From positions 1 to 21,361 of the IMG/VR virus record IMGVR_UViG_3300025120_000671: 21,361 bases of DNA; one strand, written 5' to 3'. The DNA is from a virus. A program made the position numbers and the translations under genes. The notes below the pieces were generated by a model. The model had not been told where the DNA came from, made no database searches, and saw nothing but the letters and a program-made list of their open reading frames with translations. Every line of letters begins with the position of its first letter. Position 1 is the stretch's first letter. Below, piece after piece: positions 8,476 to 15,399 of the stretch.

Positions 8476-10736
8476 TACCCCATATTAGAAGTTACAAGTG
8501 CTAATGATTTGCCTACTTTATTTCCATCCATATAAACATCACCACCTTCTTTAACTGCTATTATTAACTCTTTTAATAATGCTGTAACTTCTCTATTATT
8601 ACCTCCTCCTAAACTAGTTCCCCCAACTATAACATCATCTTTTCTGAATTTTTGAATTGGTTGACCTGGTCTTGAAATAAAATCTGCTGCTTCATCATCT
8701 TTCATCTTTTGAGAAAATTCTGTATCAGCTCTTCCACCGAATAAAGTAAGTAAAGGAGAGGCAGCAAAACTATCTATAAAAGATGCAAATCTATCTAATG
8801 CTCCTCCTTCTACAAAAGAAGCAAATAAATCTTTTGCTCTAGATAATTGTTCATTGAATTTTTCTGTTGCTGATTGTTCTGATTTTCTTAAATAAATTTG
8901 ATCACCAAGAATTTCTCTTAATTCCGCTTCTGTTTTGTTTGCTGCTTGAGCAGCTATTCTAATTTCTTGTAATGAAGCTTTTTCTAAATCAAAGTTTTTA
9001 TCATCAATACTTAATCCTGCATCTTTTAGTTCATTTATTTTTTTTAAATTTGCTTTCGCTAATGCATCATTTTTAGCTTTTTTATCAAACATGTCAGCTA
9101 ATGCATTAACTTCTAACCCAACAGCTTTAGCTAATGCTTGTCTTTGAACAATATTCATTGATAAAAATTCTTCCTGGGTTCCTGCTTGTGCTGAAATTTC
9201 TTCCATCAACTTACCAGTTTGACCCATTAAAGCATATTCTCTTGCTTTTTCTAGATTTAACTGTTTACCTGTAAGTAATTCAGCTTCCATTTCACTTTCT
9301 ATAGAAGATTGGAAATCTAACATACTACTAGATATTCCTTCCATTTGGTTTAATTCAAAACCTAATCTTTTTGCATTAAATATACCATCCGCAATTGCAA
9401 ATGAACTGCCTCTGAAATTAGCTCTTAAATTTCCTGATACTTTTGTTGCTTCTTCTAAATTACCTATTACATCAGCTGTTAATCCTTCTTGTGAACTTAA
9501 AAGTCCTGCTTGACCAAAATATTCTTTAGTCATTTCTTTAAGAGGTTTACCAGTTTTAACTGACTCTAAAAATAATCTTGCGGAAGCATCAGCACTTAAA
9601 CCAAACTTTTCTGACATCATTGTAGCTTCTGCTACATTTGCTCTCATTTCTCCTCCAAAATCTCCTAATATATTTACTTGAAAACCTAATTTTTTATTAA
9701 TAGCATCCATGGTTTTTAATAACCCTTCTTGAGTTATTGCAACACCACCTGCTGCTTTTGAGGCTGCATTAAATTGTTTAACTGTGTCAAAAGTAGCATC
9801 TCTAAGTTCATTAGCTGCTTCTCTACCAATTAATAAATCATTTGAAAATTTAGCTGTTTGTTTTGATGCTGCAGTCATTGCCCCAACTACAAATTGAATA
9901 GCTTTTGCAATGGTTGTTAAAATTGCTAAAGGAGCAATAGCTTTTGAAATTATTCCTTTTAATCCCTTAAATCCTGCTTTCATTCCAGCTATACCTGAAG
10001 ATTGGGTTTTTGCTTGTTCTTTAGCACTTTTTAATAGATTACGTGCTGCAGCACCTGATTTTCCTTGGGTTATATCTTCTAAATTAAGAGATTTTAATCT
10101 TTCTCTTGTAAGTCCTTTACCTGTTTTTAATTCATCTTCAGTTAATTTGCTTAATCTTTCTTTTATATCTGAAGCTTTAGCATTACTTATTACAGTTTCT
10201 CTTGAAGCTTTAGCTGCTGCTTCAAAAGGTCCTGAAAGTACTCTTAAACCTGGTATGTCTTTTGTAAAATCAGAAAAAGCAGTAAACCACATTGTTTTTT
10301 TATCTAATGTAGATGATGATTGTGCTATTTTTCCAAATTCACCTGCTAAATCTTGAGCACTATCTCTTACAGATGATAATCGTTGAGCTTGAGCTTGAAA
10401 TAATTTTGATTGTGTTTCATTAGCTGTTAAGGATTTTTTATTTAACTCATTAATTTGAATATTAAGAGTTCTTACTATGGCTAATTGTTTAGCTTCACCT
10501 TTAATGGCCTCTGCTGTTGCTTTTGCTGATTTTGCTGCTTCATCTTGTAAATCAGCAAATCCTTGAGTTGCTGATACAATTTTAGTAATTTCACTACTAA
10601 CGGCTCCAGCACTTATTCCTAAATCTTTAAATTGTTTATTAGCTGCTGCTATTTCAGATTTTACATCTTTAACCGCAGCCCTAATATCAAGTACTCTTTT
10701 TAAGTCATCTTTTCCTAAACCTTCAAGTCCAGCCAT
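8475..10736 (-). CDS. Tail tape measure protein
   Basis: 753 residues, Ala/Lys/Glu-rich and mostly helical. Residues 10-145 look like long coiled coil, a hydrophobic stretch lies at about 258-290 (KGIISKAIAPLAILTTIAKA onward), and further helical repeats run to about 640. This is the usual make-up of a tape measure protein, which fills the tail tube, sets its length and is ejected before the DNA. By the rule of about 1.5 Å of tail per residue it predicts a tail near 110 nm, comparable to T4. It follows the chaperone/frameshift pair directly, the conserved place for this gene, and has its own candidate promoter 11 bases before the ATG. The C-terminal 100 residues (from about 650) are Gly/Asp-rich and may form the tip contact. 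Confidence 0.85.
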   Translation of the reverse strand: MAGLEGLGKDDLKRVLDIRAAVKDVKSEIAAANKQFKDLGISAGAVSSEITKIVSATQGFADLQDEAAKSAKATAEAIKGEAKQLAIVRTLNIQINELNKKSLTANETQSKLFQAQAQRLSSVRDSAQDLAGEFGKIAQSSSTLDKKTMWFTAFSDFTKDIPGLRVLSGPFEAAAKASRETVISNAKASDIKERLSKLTEDELKTGKGLTRERLKSLNLEDITQGKSGAAARNLLKSAKEQAKTQSSGIAGMKAGFKGLKGIISKAIAPLAILTTIAKAIQFVVGAMTAASKQTAKFSNDLLIGREAANELRDATFDTVKQFNAASKAAGGVAITQEGLLKTMDAINKKLGFQVNILGDFGGEMRANVAEATMMSEKFGLSADASARLFLESVKTGKPLKEMTKEYFGQAGLLSSQEGLTADVIGNLEEATKVSGNLRANFRGSSFAIADGIFNAKRLGFELNQMEGISSSMLDFQSSIESEMEAELLTGKQLNLEKAREYALMGQTGKLMEEISAQAGTQEEFLSMNIVQRQALAKAVGLEVNALADMFDKKAKNDALAKANLKKINELKDAGLSIDDKNFDLEKASLQEIRIAAQAANKTEAELREILGDQIYLRKSEQSATEKFNEQLSRAKDLFASFVEGGALDRFASFIDSFAASPLLTLFGGRADTEFSQKMKDDEAADFISRPGQPIQKFRKDDVIVGGTSLGGGNNREVTALLKELIIAVKEGGDVYMDGNKVGKSLALVTSNMG

Positions 10737-10747
10737 ATAGCAATTTT

Positions 10748-10758
10748 GTTATAAATAT
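10748..10758 (-). promoter_or_regulatory. Candidate late promoter before tape measure gene
   Basis: The coding strand reads ATATTTATAAC, an exact match to the ten-base core of the repeated element. TATAAC ends only 11 bases before the ATG at 10736. If it is a -10 box, the leader would be just a few bases, so the tape measure message would be nearly leaderless. It lies in the spacer after the frameshift extension's stop. Confidence 0.55.
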
Positions 10759-10767
10759 TAAAAACTA

Positions 10768-11061
10768 TTATTTCTTCAATTTTTTAGCTACATAACTTGG
10801 TGGAGATACTGTTCGTTTAGTTGGAAGTTTAGACTTGTCAGGATTAGCCATATCAATTTCACCTGCATTTTTGGGGTTTTGGGATTTTTCTTTAGCATCA
10901 AAAAATTCTTTCATTTTATTAAAAGTTAATCTACGCAACCAAAGAGGCATATTATACACAGTATGAAAGTCATAACCACCACCACCATGGAAAACTATTT
11001 CGTGTATTTCATGAAATATTTTTACCCGATACTTAGGAAAATCATTTAAAGATCGGGCCAG
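10768..11061 (-). CDS. -1 frame extension of the gp26-like chaperone (gp51-like tail)
   Basis: Reached by a -1 frameshift at the TTC codon 11063-11061; the fusion would be 238 + 97 = 335 residues. The -1 frame is open from a TGA just upstream of the slippery site to the TAA at 10770-10768. It has no ATG, GTG or TTG until GTG-TAT-AAT-ATG at 10968-10957, yet protein-like sequence begins much earlier: NDFPKYRVKIF, HEIHEIVFHGGGGYDFHTVYN, then MPLWLRRLTFNKMKEFFD. A start at 10959 alone would give a 63-residue stub and leave that region untranslated. From memory, the HGGGGYD...VYNMPLWLRR segment resembles small proteins that follow gp26 in other T4-like phages. Position just before the tape measure matches the frameshifted tail assembly chaperones of lambda (G/GT) and P2 (E/E'). 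The C-terminus is basic and ends in KKLKK. A separate internal start at 10959 remains possible. Confidence 0.8.
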   Translation of the reverse strand: MARSLNDFPKYRVKIFHEIHEIVFHGGGGYDFHTVYNMPLWLRRLTFNKMKEFFDAKEKSQNPKNAGEIDMANPDKSKLPTKRTVSPPSYVAKKLKK

Positions 11062-11070
11062 AAAAAATTT
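11025..11070 (-). other. Programmed -1 ribosomal frameshift signal
   Basis: The coding strand reads ATA AAT TTT TTC TGG near the end of the gp26-like gene. Two overlapping X-XXY-YYZ heptamers are present: A AAT TTT (11070-11064) and T TTT TTC (11067-11061). Six bases after the first and three after the second is a hairpin: CCCGAT (11057-11052) plus CTT (11051-11049) pairs with AAG (11034-11032) plus ATCGGG (11030-11025), nine pairs with one bulged T and a 14-base loop. The zero-frame stop TAA lies in the loop. A weak pseudoknot (loop ATTTT with a downstream AAAAT) is possible. Slippery site, spacer and hairpin in this order match known bacterial and phage signals. Confidence 0.78.
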
Positions 11071-11774
11071 ATGGTAATAGGAATTGAAATTTCAGTTCCA
11101 TCATCAGTTATATAATTTAAATCAACGTCAGGAGCTGTATCTCTAATATGATTTCTTAGTGCTCTAGAATCACGAGCTAAAAGAAAAGTATCAACATATT
11201 TACGAATTTCAGATTTATTATTATCCCCATTAACTGAAATAATTTGATGTTTTAATTTTGTAGTAATTTCAGGAGCTGCACCCTTACTTATTTTAGAAAT
11301 TCCTAATACTTCTTGAGTAATATTATCAACATCTTTTTCAGTTAAATGTTTATATTCTACTACAGTTCCATTTGAAGGCATTTCAAAAGTACCATAACCT
11401 TCATCTGATAGAGTTTTAACATCAAATGGTTTATTTTTAACTTTTGTTAAATCAATTGTATATTCTTTTCCAGCATATTCAAATTTATATTCTGAACCAT
11501 ATCCTAATATTCTAGCAGATATAAAAATTGCATTTTTATCCCCAGGATAAATATCTTTAACATCAAATTTATTCATAGTAAGAGCTTCTATTAATCTATC
11601 TAAAACAGTTCCTTTTTCTATGTAATTTTGGTTAGTTAAAATATCTTCTTCTTTAGCAGTCATATACTTCATTTCTACCCTTCCAGATGATAATGGGTGA
11701 TCTTTAGGATAAATTTTACCTTCTGATGGTAAATCAACAAATTCCGTAGGGAATTGAAATTCTTTTTCGCTCAT
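11046..11774 (-). CDS. gp26-like baseplate hub assembly / tail assembly chaperone
   Basis: 242 residues. The N-terminus has the pattern I associate with T4 gp26-related (T4_baseplate) proteins: FVDLPSEGKIYPKDHPLSSG, then VEMKYMTAKEEDILTNQNYI (33-52) and GDKNAIFISARILGYG (78-93). The protein ends INFFWPDL. It lies between tail tube and tape measure, where other myophages encode the tail assembly chaperone, and its 3' end carries a -1 frameshift signal, so I infer that it is the short chaperone form and the 335-residue fusion the long form. Such proteins bind the tape measure and tube subunits during assembly and are absent from the finished virion. It has its own candidate promoter and follows a terminator. 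The gp26 relation is from pattern memory and should be tested by profile search. Confidence 0.78.
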   Translation of the reverse strand: MSEKEFQFPTEFVDLPSEGKIYPKDHPLSSGRVEMKYMTAKEEDILTNQNYIEKGTVLDRLIEALTMNKFDVKDIYPGDKNAIFISARILGYGSEYKFEYAGKEYTIDLTKVKNKPFDVKTLSDEGYGTFEMPSNGTVVEYKHLTEKDVDNITQEVLGISKISKGAAPEITTKLKHQIISVNGDNNKSEIRKYVDTFLLARDSRALRNHIRDTAPDVDLNYITDDGTEISIPITINFFWPDL

Positions 11775-11803
11775 AATTTTTATTTATTAATAACTTGTGT
11801 TTT

Positions 11804-11814
11804 GTTATACATAT
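11804..11814 (-). promoter_or_regulatory. Candidate late promoter before gp26-like gene (one mismatch)
   Basis: The coding strand reads ATATGTATAAC, one base different from the main element. TATAAC ends 29 bases before the ATG at 11774. It lies just downstream of the tail tube terminator, so it would restart transcription for the chaperone gene. Confidence 0.5.
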
Positions 11815-11822
11815 ATAAAATA

Positions 11823-11849
11823 CAAAAAAGCTTGGCAAATACCAAGCTT
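11823..11849 (-). terminator. Rho-independent terminator after the tail tube gene
   Basis: On the coding strand AAGCTTGG, a 6-base loop TATTTG and CCAAGCTT form a perfect 8-bp stem, followed by a run of six T (two of them within the stem end). It begins 25 bases after the tail tube stop codon. It is the only clear terminator seen in the window and should separate abundant sheath/tube messages from the chaperone and tape measure genes. Confidence 0.85.
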
Positions 11850-11874
11850 AAATGTAAAATATGTTGTTTTTCTT

Positions 11875-12363
11875 TTAGAAATTTAATACACAATAATCCA
11901 TTCCTAATGTTAATGAAATATTCATTACAGTAGTATCATCATCCCAATTCATGTCTCCAAATGAAGCATCTTTAATAAATGCACCTTTAATTATCCACTC
12001 AGAAACTACATCACCTACAGGACCTAACACATCAATTGTTAAGTCTTTTTTATAGAAATCAGAATAACCATCTCTACCTGTTACTGATTCATGATGTAAT
12101 CTTGTCCACTCCATTACTGCTTGAGCTCCTGAAGGTGTGATTGGATCGAATAATTCCATTGTTAAATCATTCCATCTTAATTTACCTTTTACTTTTCTAT
12201 AGGTGTTTATATGATTTAATACTATTTCGTCTTGCGCGAACCCCATTCCACTAACTCCTTTAATTATATACGATGGTATACCATCAACATACAATACAAA
12301 TCTATTAGCTACTTTTGGTTCAAAAGCTGTGAAAAATATTTCGTTAGGATCTAATACTGCCAT
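11875..12363 (-). CDS. gp19: Tail tube protein (T4 gp19-like)
   Basis: 162 residues, almost the length of T4 gp19 (163). It begins MAVLDPNEIFFTAFEPKVANRF and shows the tube-protein pattern: a β-strand FVLYVDGIPSYIIKGVSGM (22-40), a long loop, then KLRWNDLTMELFDP and a C-terminal strand pair around MNISLTLGMDYCVLNF. Many copies stack into the inner tube that channels DNA and is pushed through the envelope on sheath contraction. The gene follows the sheath gene by 46 bases, has a candidate promoter 20 bases before the ATG within a leader almost identical to the sheath leader, and is followed by a terminator. Both suggest high, separately controlled expression. Confidence 0.9.
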   Translation of the reverse strand: MAVLDPNEIFFTAFEPKVANRFVLYVDGIPSYIIKGVSGMGFAQDEIVLNHINTYRKVKGKLRWNDLTMELFDPITPSGAQAVMEWTRLHHESVTGRDGYSDFYKKDLTIDVLGPVGDVVSEWIIKGAFIKDASFGDMNWDDDTTVMNISLTLGMDYCVLNF

Positions 12364-12395
12364 TTTTTATGTTATTTTATTTTATTATAAATATT
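12358..12395 (-). repeat. Leader repeat, tail tube copy
   Basis: 38 bases covering the ATGGCA start, the A-rich leader and the ATATTTATAAT element. It matches the sheath leader (15011-15048) at all but one position. No Shine-Dalgarno is present. The match ends within the third codon, so the shared part is regulatory and translational, not structural. Confidence 0.85.
12384..12394 (-). promoter_or_regulatory. Candidate late promoter before tail tube gene
   Basis: The coding strand reads ATATTTATAAT, an exact copy of the element, followed by AAAATAAAATAAC. TATAAT ends 20 bases before the ATG at 12363, the same spacing as in the sheath gene. Confidence 0.6.
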
Positions 12396-12409
12396 ATTAT
12401 TTTTCATTT

Positions 12410-15016
12410 TTATGCTGGGAAAGTAGCTCCAGTTGGTAAAATGTTAAAGTCTAGGTAGATAAATTCAGCTGTTTTAGTTGGTTGTAAATAAACAGCACCA
12501 ATTAATTCATTTCTATCAATTACATCTGGTGTGTTATTTGAATTATCCATTACAACTTTAAATGCATATAAACCTTGTCTTTGTTGTACTGACTCTAAGT
12601 AAGGATTAACTTGGCTTAAGAATGTGTTTCTTGTTGCTGCAGTATTTTGTTCGAATACTAATGTATCAGCGATTTGAGAAATATAATTTTTAAGTGTAAT
12701 TAATAATCTTCTTACATTTACTCTATCTAAAGCACTTGCTTTAGTTTGTAATGTTTTCTGTCCAAATACTACAATTCCTTGTCCTGGGAATGAAGCTATT
12801 GGGTTTACTTTTGCAGTATATAAAGTATCTCTATTAGTATTAGTTAATTTTCTTTCTGCTTGATTAACTGCTCCTAATCCACCTCTATTAATACCTGCTG
12901 GTGCAAACCACGGCTCACCTGCTCTATCATTATAAGCATAAACACCTGGTATCATTGTTGAAGCTGGAACCCAAACTAAATCTCTTGAATCTGGATCAAT
13001 TACCTGCAACCAAGGCCAATATGTAGCTACATATGAAGAATCAACTGAAGCTGCTTGACCAGTTATTTGTGTTATTGAAGAATTATAATTAACTAAATCT
13101 CCTACAAATATTGCATCTCCCCTTGTTTCACAATTTGATTGAATTGATGTCCAACCTGCTCCTGAAGTACCATTTGCTAATATTAAACCTGGTGAAGTAA
13201 TTAAGTTATATCTAAAATCATCTCTATTAGCTAATAGGTTAATTGCTGTATCATAATCTGATCCTACTAAACCTTGAGAATCTGTATTATCAATTGCTTG
13301 ATAGAATTTTGAAGGTGTACCACTTCCAGTTATATCACCTACAGCATTTCCAAATGTTCCTTGTGAAGAAATTGGAATAGATCCTGTAAATTCTGGTTTT
13401 GCTGTTCCATTATTATCAAAGTAGTTAGGAGTTTTTTTATTTACTGATTTTACTCTTACATATCTTGAAGCATTTGGGTAAGATCCAGATGATTGTAAAT
13501 AAACTCCAGTTCCTGATCCTCTTACTGTTTGTATTTGATCACCAATTACTTTTGAAACATAATTTGTAGCTAATGGGTCTAACGATAAGTTTGAAAATGT
13601 TTCAACTACTTGTTTTGAAGTAGTAGTATCATTACCTTGTCTTATTAATAATGAAAACACACCTGATGATGTATTTGGAGATGTAATTTCCCATCTAAAA
13701 TTATCGGAAGATCCTGACTCTAAGGTTCCATTTGCTCCTGTAGGACCTGTACTGTTCATTATATTACCATGAGCTAGTGTTTCTAATGTAAATGCTTCAA
13801 AATTTGGTATATCAGAAGCCTTTAATGTAATTGTACATACTGATGAATTTGTACCCATAGCACCACCTGCAATTACTAATTGATCATTAACTTTATATCC
13901 CGTACCTTCTGTAGCAGCATTTAAAGTTGTTAGTGCGTAAAATAAATCTGCTGCTGCTAATGTTAAAGCTCCTGCACTAGATAATTCAACATTTGAAGCT
14001 CCTAATGTAATTACTAAATCACCTGTTGCTCCTGTAAATCCAGCTGTAACTAAATCTGCTGCTGTAATTGTTAATACGTTAGCTGTAACGAAACCAGTTC
14101 CAATACTTCCTACTACAACTGAAGTTAAACCTCCTGCTCCATCACCTGTTACTACTATAGTAGCTCCAGTACCTGTTTGTTGTGAACCACCTGTTACTGT
14201 ATATCCACCTGTACCTTGAGAAAAAGTAAATGGTCCTGCTACGTTTCCAATTCCACCACCTGAAAGTGCACTTTGTGCTGTTATATTTTGAGCAGATATT
14301 AATTCACCATTTGATAAAGCACCTGCTGGGAAAGTTAAAGAATCTGAATCTGCATAACCCGAACCGGATGTTGCTGATGGAATGGTAATACCAGTAACTG
14401 TTTGTCCTGATACTGTAATTGAAGATGTTAAATTTGTTCCTGTTCCCCCAACTAATGGAACTGTGTAAGTTCCATCTACAGCATCTACTGGATTTGTTCC
14501 TGCATTCAAAGCGGTTAGTAATTGATTTACTGTACTCTTCACACCACCAGTTGTTGTTACTGCTGCATTAAGTGTTAATCCTGTTCCTGTTCCTCCTGTA
14601 AAAGAAGGTACTCCAGAAAATGTAGCATCTCCACCTCCACCTCCTACGGCAGATCCTAATAAATTAGTTGCAGCTAAAACTTTACCCGTTTCTTCAGCAC
14701 TTTGAATTATTGATGAAGTAGCAGCACTAAAAGATCCTGGAGTTACTCTAGTTACTAATAAAGAATTTCCACCATTTTGAAAATAGTTATAAGCTGAAAT
14801 CGAGGTAAAAAATGTATATTGATTCGATCCACTTAAAAATGTACTACCAAAATTAGCTAAATATTCAGAATAGCTAGTTACTAGTTTAGGAATATTTTGT
14901 TGACCTTTTACAGTTGGTCCAATAATTGCCGCACCAGCTTGTACTGGTCCTGCTGTTATTTGTGATTGGTCGTTTTCTCTTGCTAAAACACCCGGTGATA
15001 TTAATACTTCTGCCAT
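12410..15016 (-). CDS. gp18: Contractile tail sheath protein (T4 gp18-like) with repeat insertion
   Basis: 868 residues, longer than T4 gp18 (659). The N-terminus (ISPGVLARENDQSQIT, 6-21) and C-terminal part (VNVRRLLITLKNYISQIADT, then VFEQNTAATRNTFLSQVNPYL and a closing FIYLDFNILPTG) are typical of sheath proteins; the C-terminal domain holds the inner contacts to the tube. Residues about 120-405 are an extra Gly/Thr/Ser/Ala-rich region with degenerate β-repeats: SGSGYADSDSLTFPAGAL (217-234), SIGTGFVTANVLTITAADL (304-322) and ATEGTGYKVNDQLVIAGGAM (368-387). This insertion is probably surface-exposed. Many copies wrap the tube and shorten to drive it through the envelope. The gene has a candidate promoter and a strong A-rich leader. 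The sheath call is secure. Confidence 0.9.
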   Translation of the reverse strand: MAEVLISPGVLARENDQSQITAGPVQAGAAIIGPTVKGQQNIPKLVTSYSEYLANFGSTFLSGSNQYTFFTSISAYNYFQNGGNSLLVTRVTPGSFSAATSSIIQSAEETGKVLAATNLLGSAVGGGGGDATFSGVPSFTGGTGTGLTLNAAVTTTGGVKSTVNQLLTALNAGTNPVDAVDGTYTVPLVGGTGTNLTSSITVSGQTVTGITIPSATSGSGYADSDSLTFPAGALSNGELISAQNITAQSALSGGGIGNVAGPFTFSQGTGGYTVTGGSQQTGTGATIVVTGDGAGGLTSVVVGSIGTGFVTANVLTITAADLVTAGFTGATGDLVITLGASNVELSSAGALTLAAADLFYALTTLNAATEGTGYKVNDQLVIAGGAMGTNSSVCTITLKASDIPNFEAFTLETLAHGNIMNSTGPTGANGTLESGSSDNFRWEITSPNTSSGVFSLLIRQGNDTTTSKQVVETFSNLSLDPLATNYVSKVIGDQIQTVRGSGTGVYLQSSGSYPNASRYVRVKSVNKKTPNYFDNNGTAKPEFTGSIPISSQGTFGNAVGDITGSGTPSKFYQAIDNTDSQGLVGSDYDTAINLLANRDDFRYNLITSPGLILANGTSGAGWTSIQSNCETRGDAIFVGDLVNYNSSITQITGQAASVDSSYVATYWPWLQVIDPDSRDLVWVPASTMIPGVYAYNDRAGEPWFAPAGINRGGLGAVNQAERKLTNTNRDTLYTAKVNPIASFPGQGIVVFGQKTLQTKASALDRVNVRRLLITLKNYISQIADTLVFEQNTAATRNTFLSQVNPYLESVQQRQGLYAFKVVMDNSNNTPDVIDRNELIGAVYLQPTKTAEFIYLDFNILPTGATFPA

Positions 15017-15048
15017 TTTTTATGTTGTTTTATTTTATTATAAATATT
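15011..15048 (-). repeat. Leader repeat, sheath copy
   Basis: Partner of 12358-12395: ATGGCA, an A-rich leader and the ATATTTATAAT element, identical except for one base in the leader (C on the coding strand here, T in the tube copy). This is the closest match between any two leaders in the window. Confidence 0.85.
15037..15047 (-). promoter_or_regulatory. Candidate late promoter before sheath gene
   Basis: The coding strand reads ATATTTATAAT followed by AAAATAAAAC. TATAAT ends 20 bases before the ATG at 15016. Exact copy of the element. Confidence 0.6.
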
Positions 15049-15065
15049 GTGTTTTTTTTAAAAAA

Positions 15066-15320
15066 CTACTCTATTGGAGTAAATTTTCCTGTTTCTAATG
15101 AAATATTTCCTTTGCCATATTTTTTTTCTAAATCTATAGCTATTTTATTTTCTTTTTCTTGAATTAATTCTAATTCTTTTTCAAATTCTTTTTTTCTTTT
15201 ATTAAGATTCATTATTGCTATCTCAACATCTCCTACATTATTTACTAATATTTGAAAACTTTCTCTAACTTTTTTTATATTTTTAATTTCTATTTCTGTT
15301 AAAACTTTTACTTCTGACAT
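15066..15320 (-). CDS. Small coiled-coil protein between neck and sheath genes
   Basis: 84 residues. About residues 8-68 are almost all charged and hydrophobic in heptad order (EIEIKNIKKVRESFQILV, then a Lys/Glu-rich stretch), so a coiled coil or helical hairpin is likely. It ends with a short non-helical tail, YGKGNISLETGKFTPIE. From memory, small proteins ending in YG.G.I.LETG.FTP occur near tail genes of other phages, with no function assigned. No signal peptide. A candidate promoter variant lies 37 bases upstream of the ATG, and the leader AAAAATAAAAGTA has no Shine-Dalgarno. Its place beside the sheath gene suggests a tail assembly or structural accessory. Function unknown. Confidence 0.7.
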   Translation of the reverse strand: MSEVKVLTEIEIKNIKKVRESFQILVNNVGDVEIAIMNLNKRKKEFEKELELIQEKENKIAIDLEKKYGKGNISLETGKFTPIE

Positions 15321-15357
15321 TACTTTTATTTTTGATTAACTATCGATTTTATTACCA

Positions 15358-15368
15358 ATTATACATAT
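15358..15368 (-). promoter_or_regulatory. Candidate late promoter variant before the coiled-coil gene
   Basis: The coding strand reads ATATGTATAAT, the same one-base variant as at 11804-11814. TATAAT ends 37 bases before the ATG at 15320. Weakest of the seven copies because it has the longest leader and one mismatch. Confidence 0.45.
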
Positions 15369-15399
15369 TAATAAATTAGTTAAAATTAAATGATATTAA

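Noticed and set aside
9910-10356. 148-residue ORF on the plus strand
   Set aside because: Lies wholly antisense to the tape measure gene and looks like a mirror of its Ala/Lys-rich codons; no leader or family.
10768-10959. Independent 63-residue gene starting at ATG 10959
   Set aside because: The same frame carries conserved-looking sequence for about 34 codons upstream with no start codon, and a frameshift signal links it to the previous gene. Internal initiation is kept only as an alternative.
12384-12394. T4 late promoter TATAAATA on the plus strand
   Set aside because: The plus strand does read TATAAATA at the exact-copy elements, but it would transcribe away from every gene here; the coding-strand TATAAY reading is preferred.
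14926-15162. 78-residue plus-strand ORF across the sheath start
   Set aside because: Antisense to the sheath leader and the coiled-coil gene; hydrophobic only because it reads A-rich sequence in reverse.
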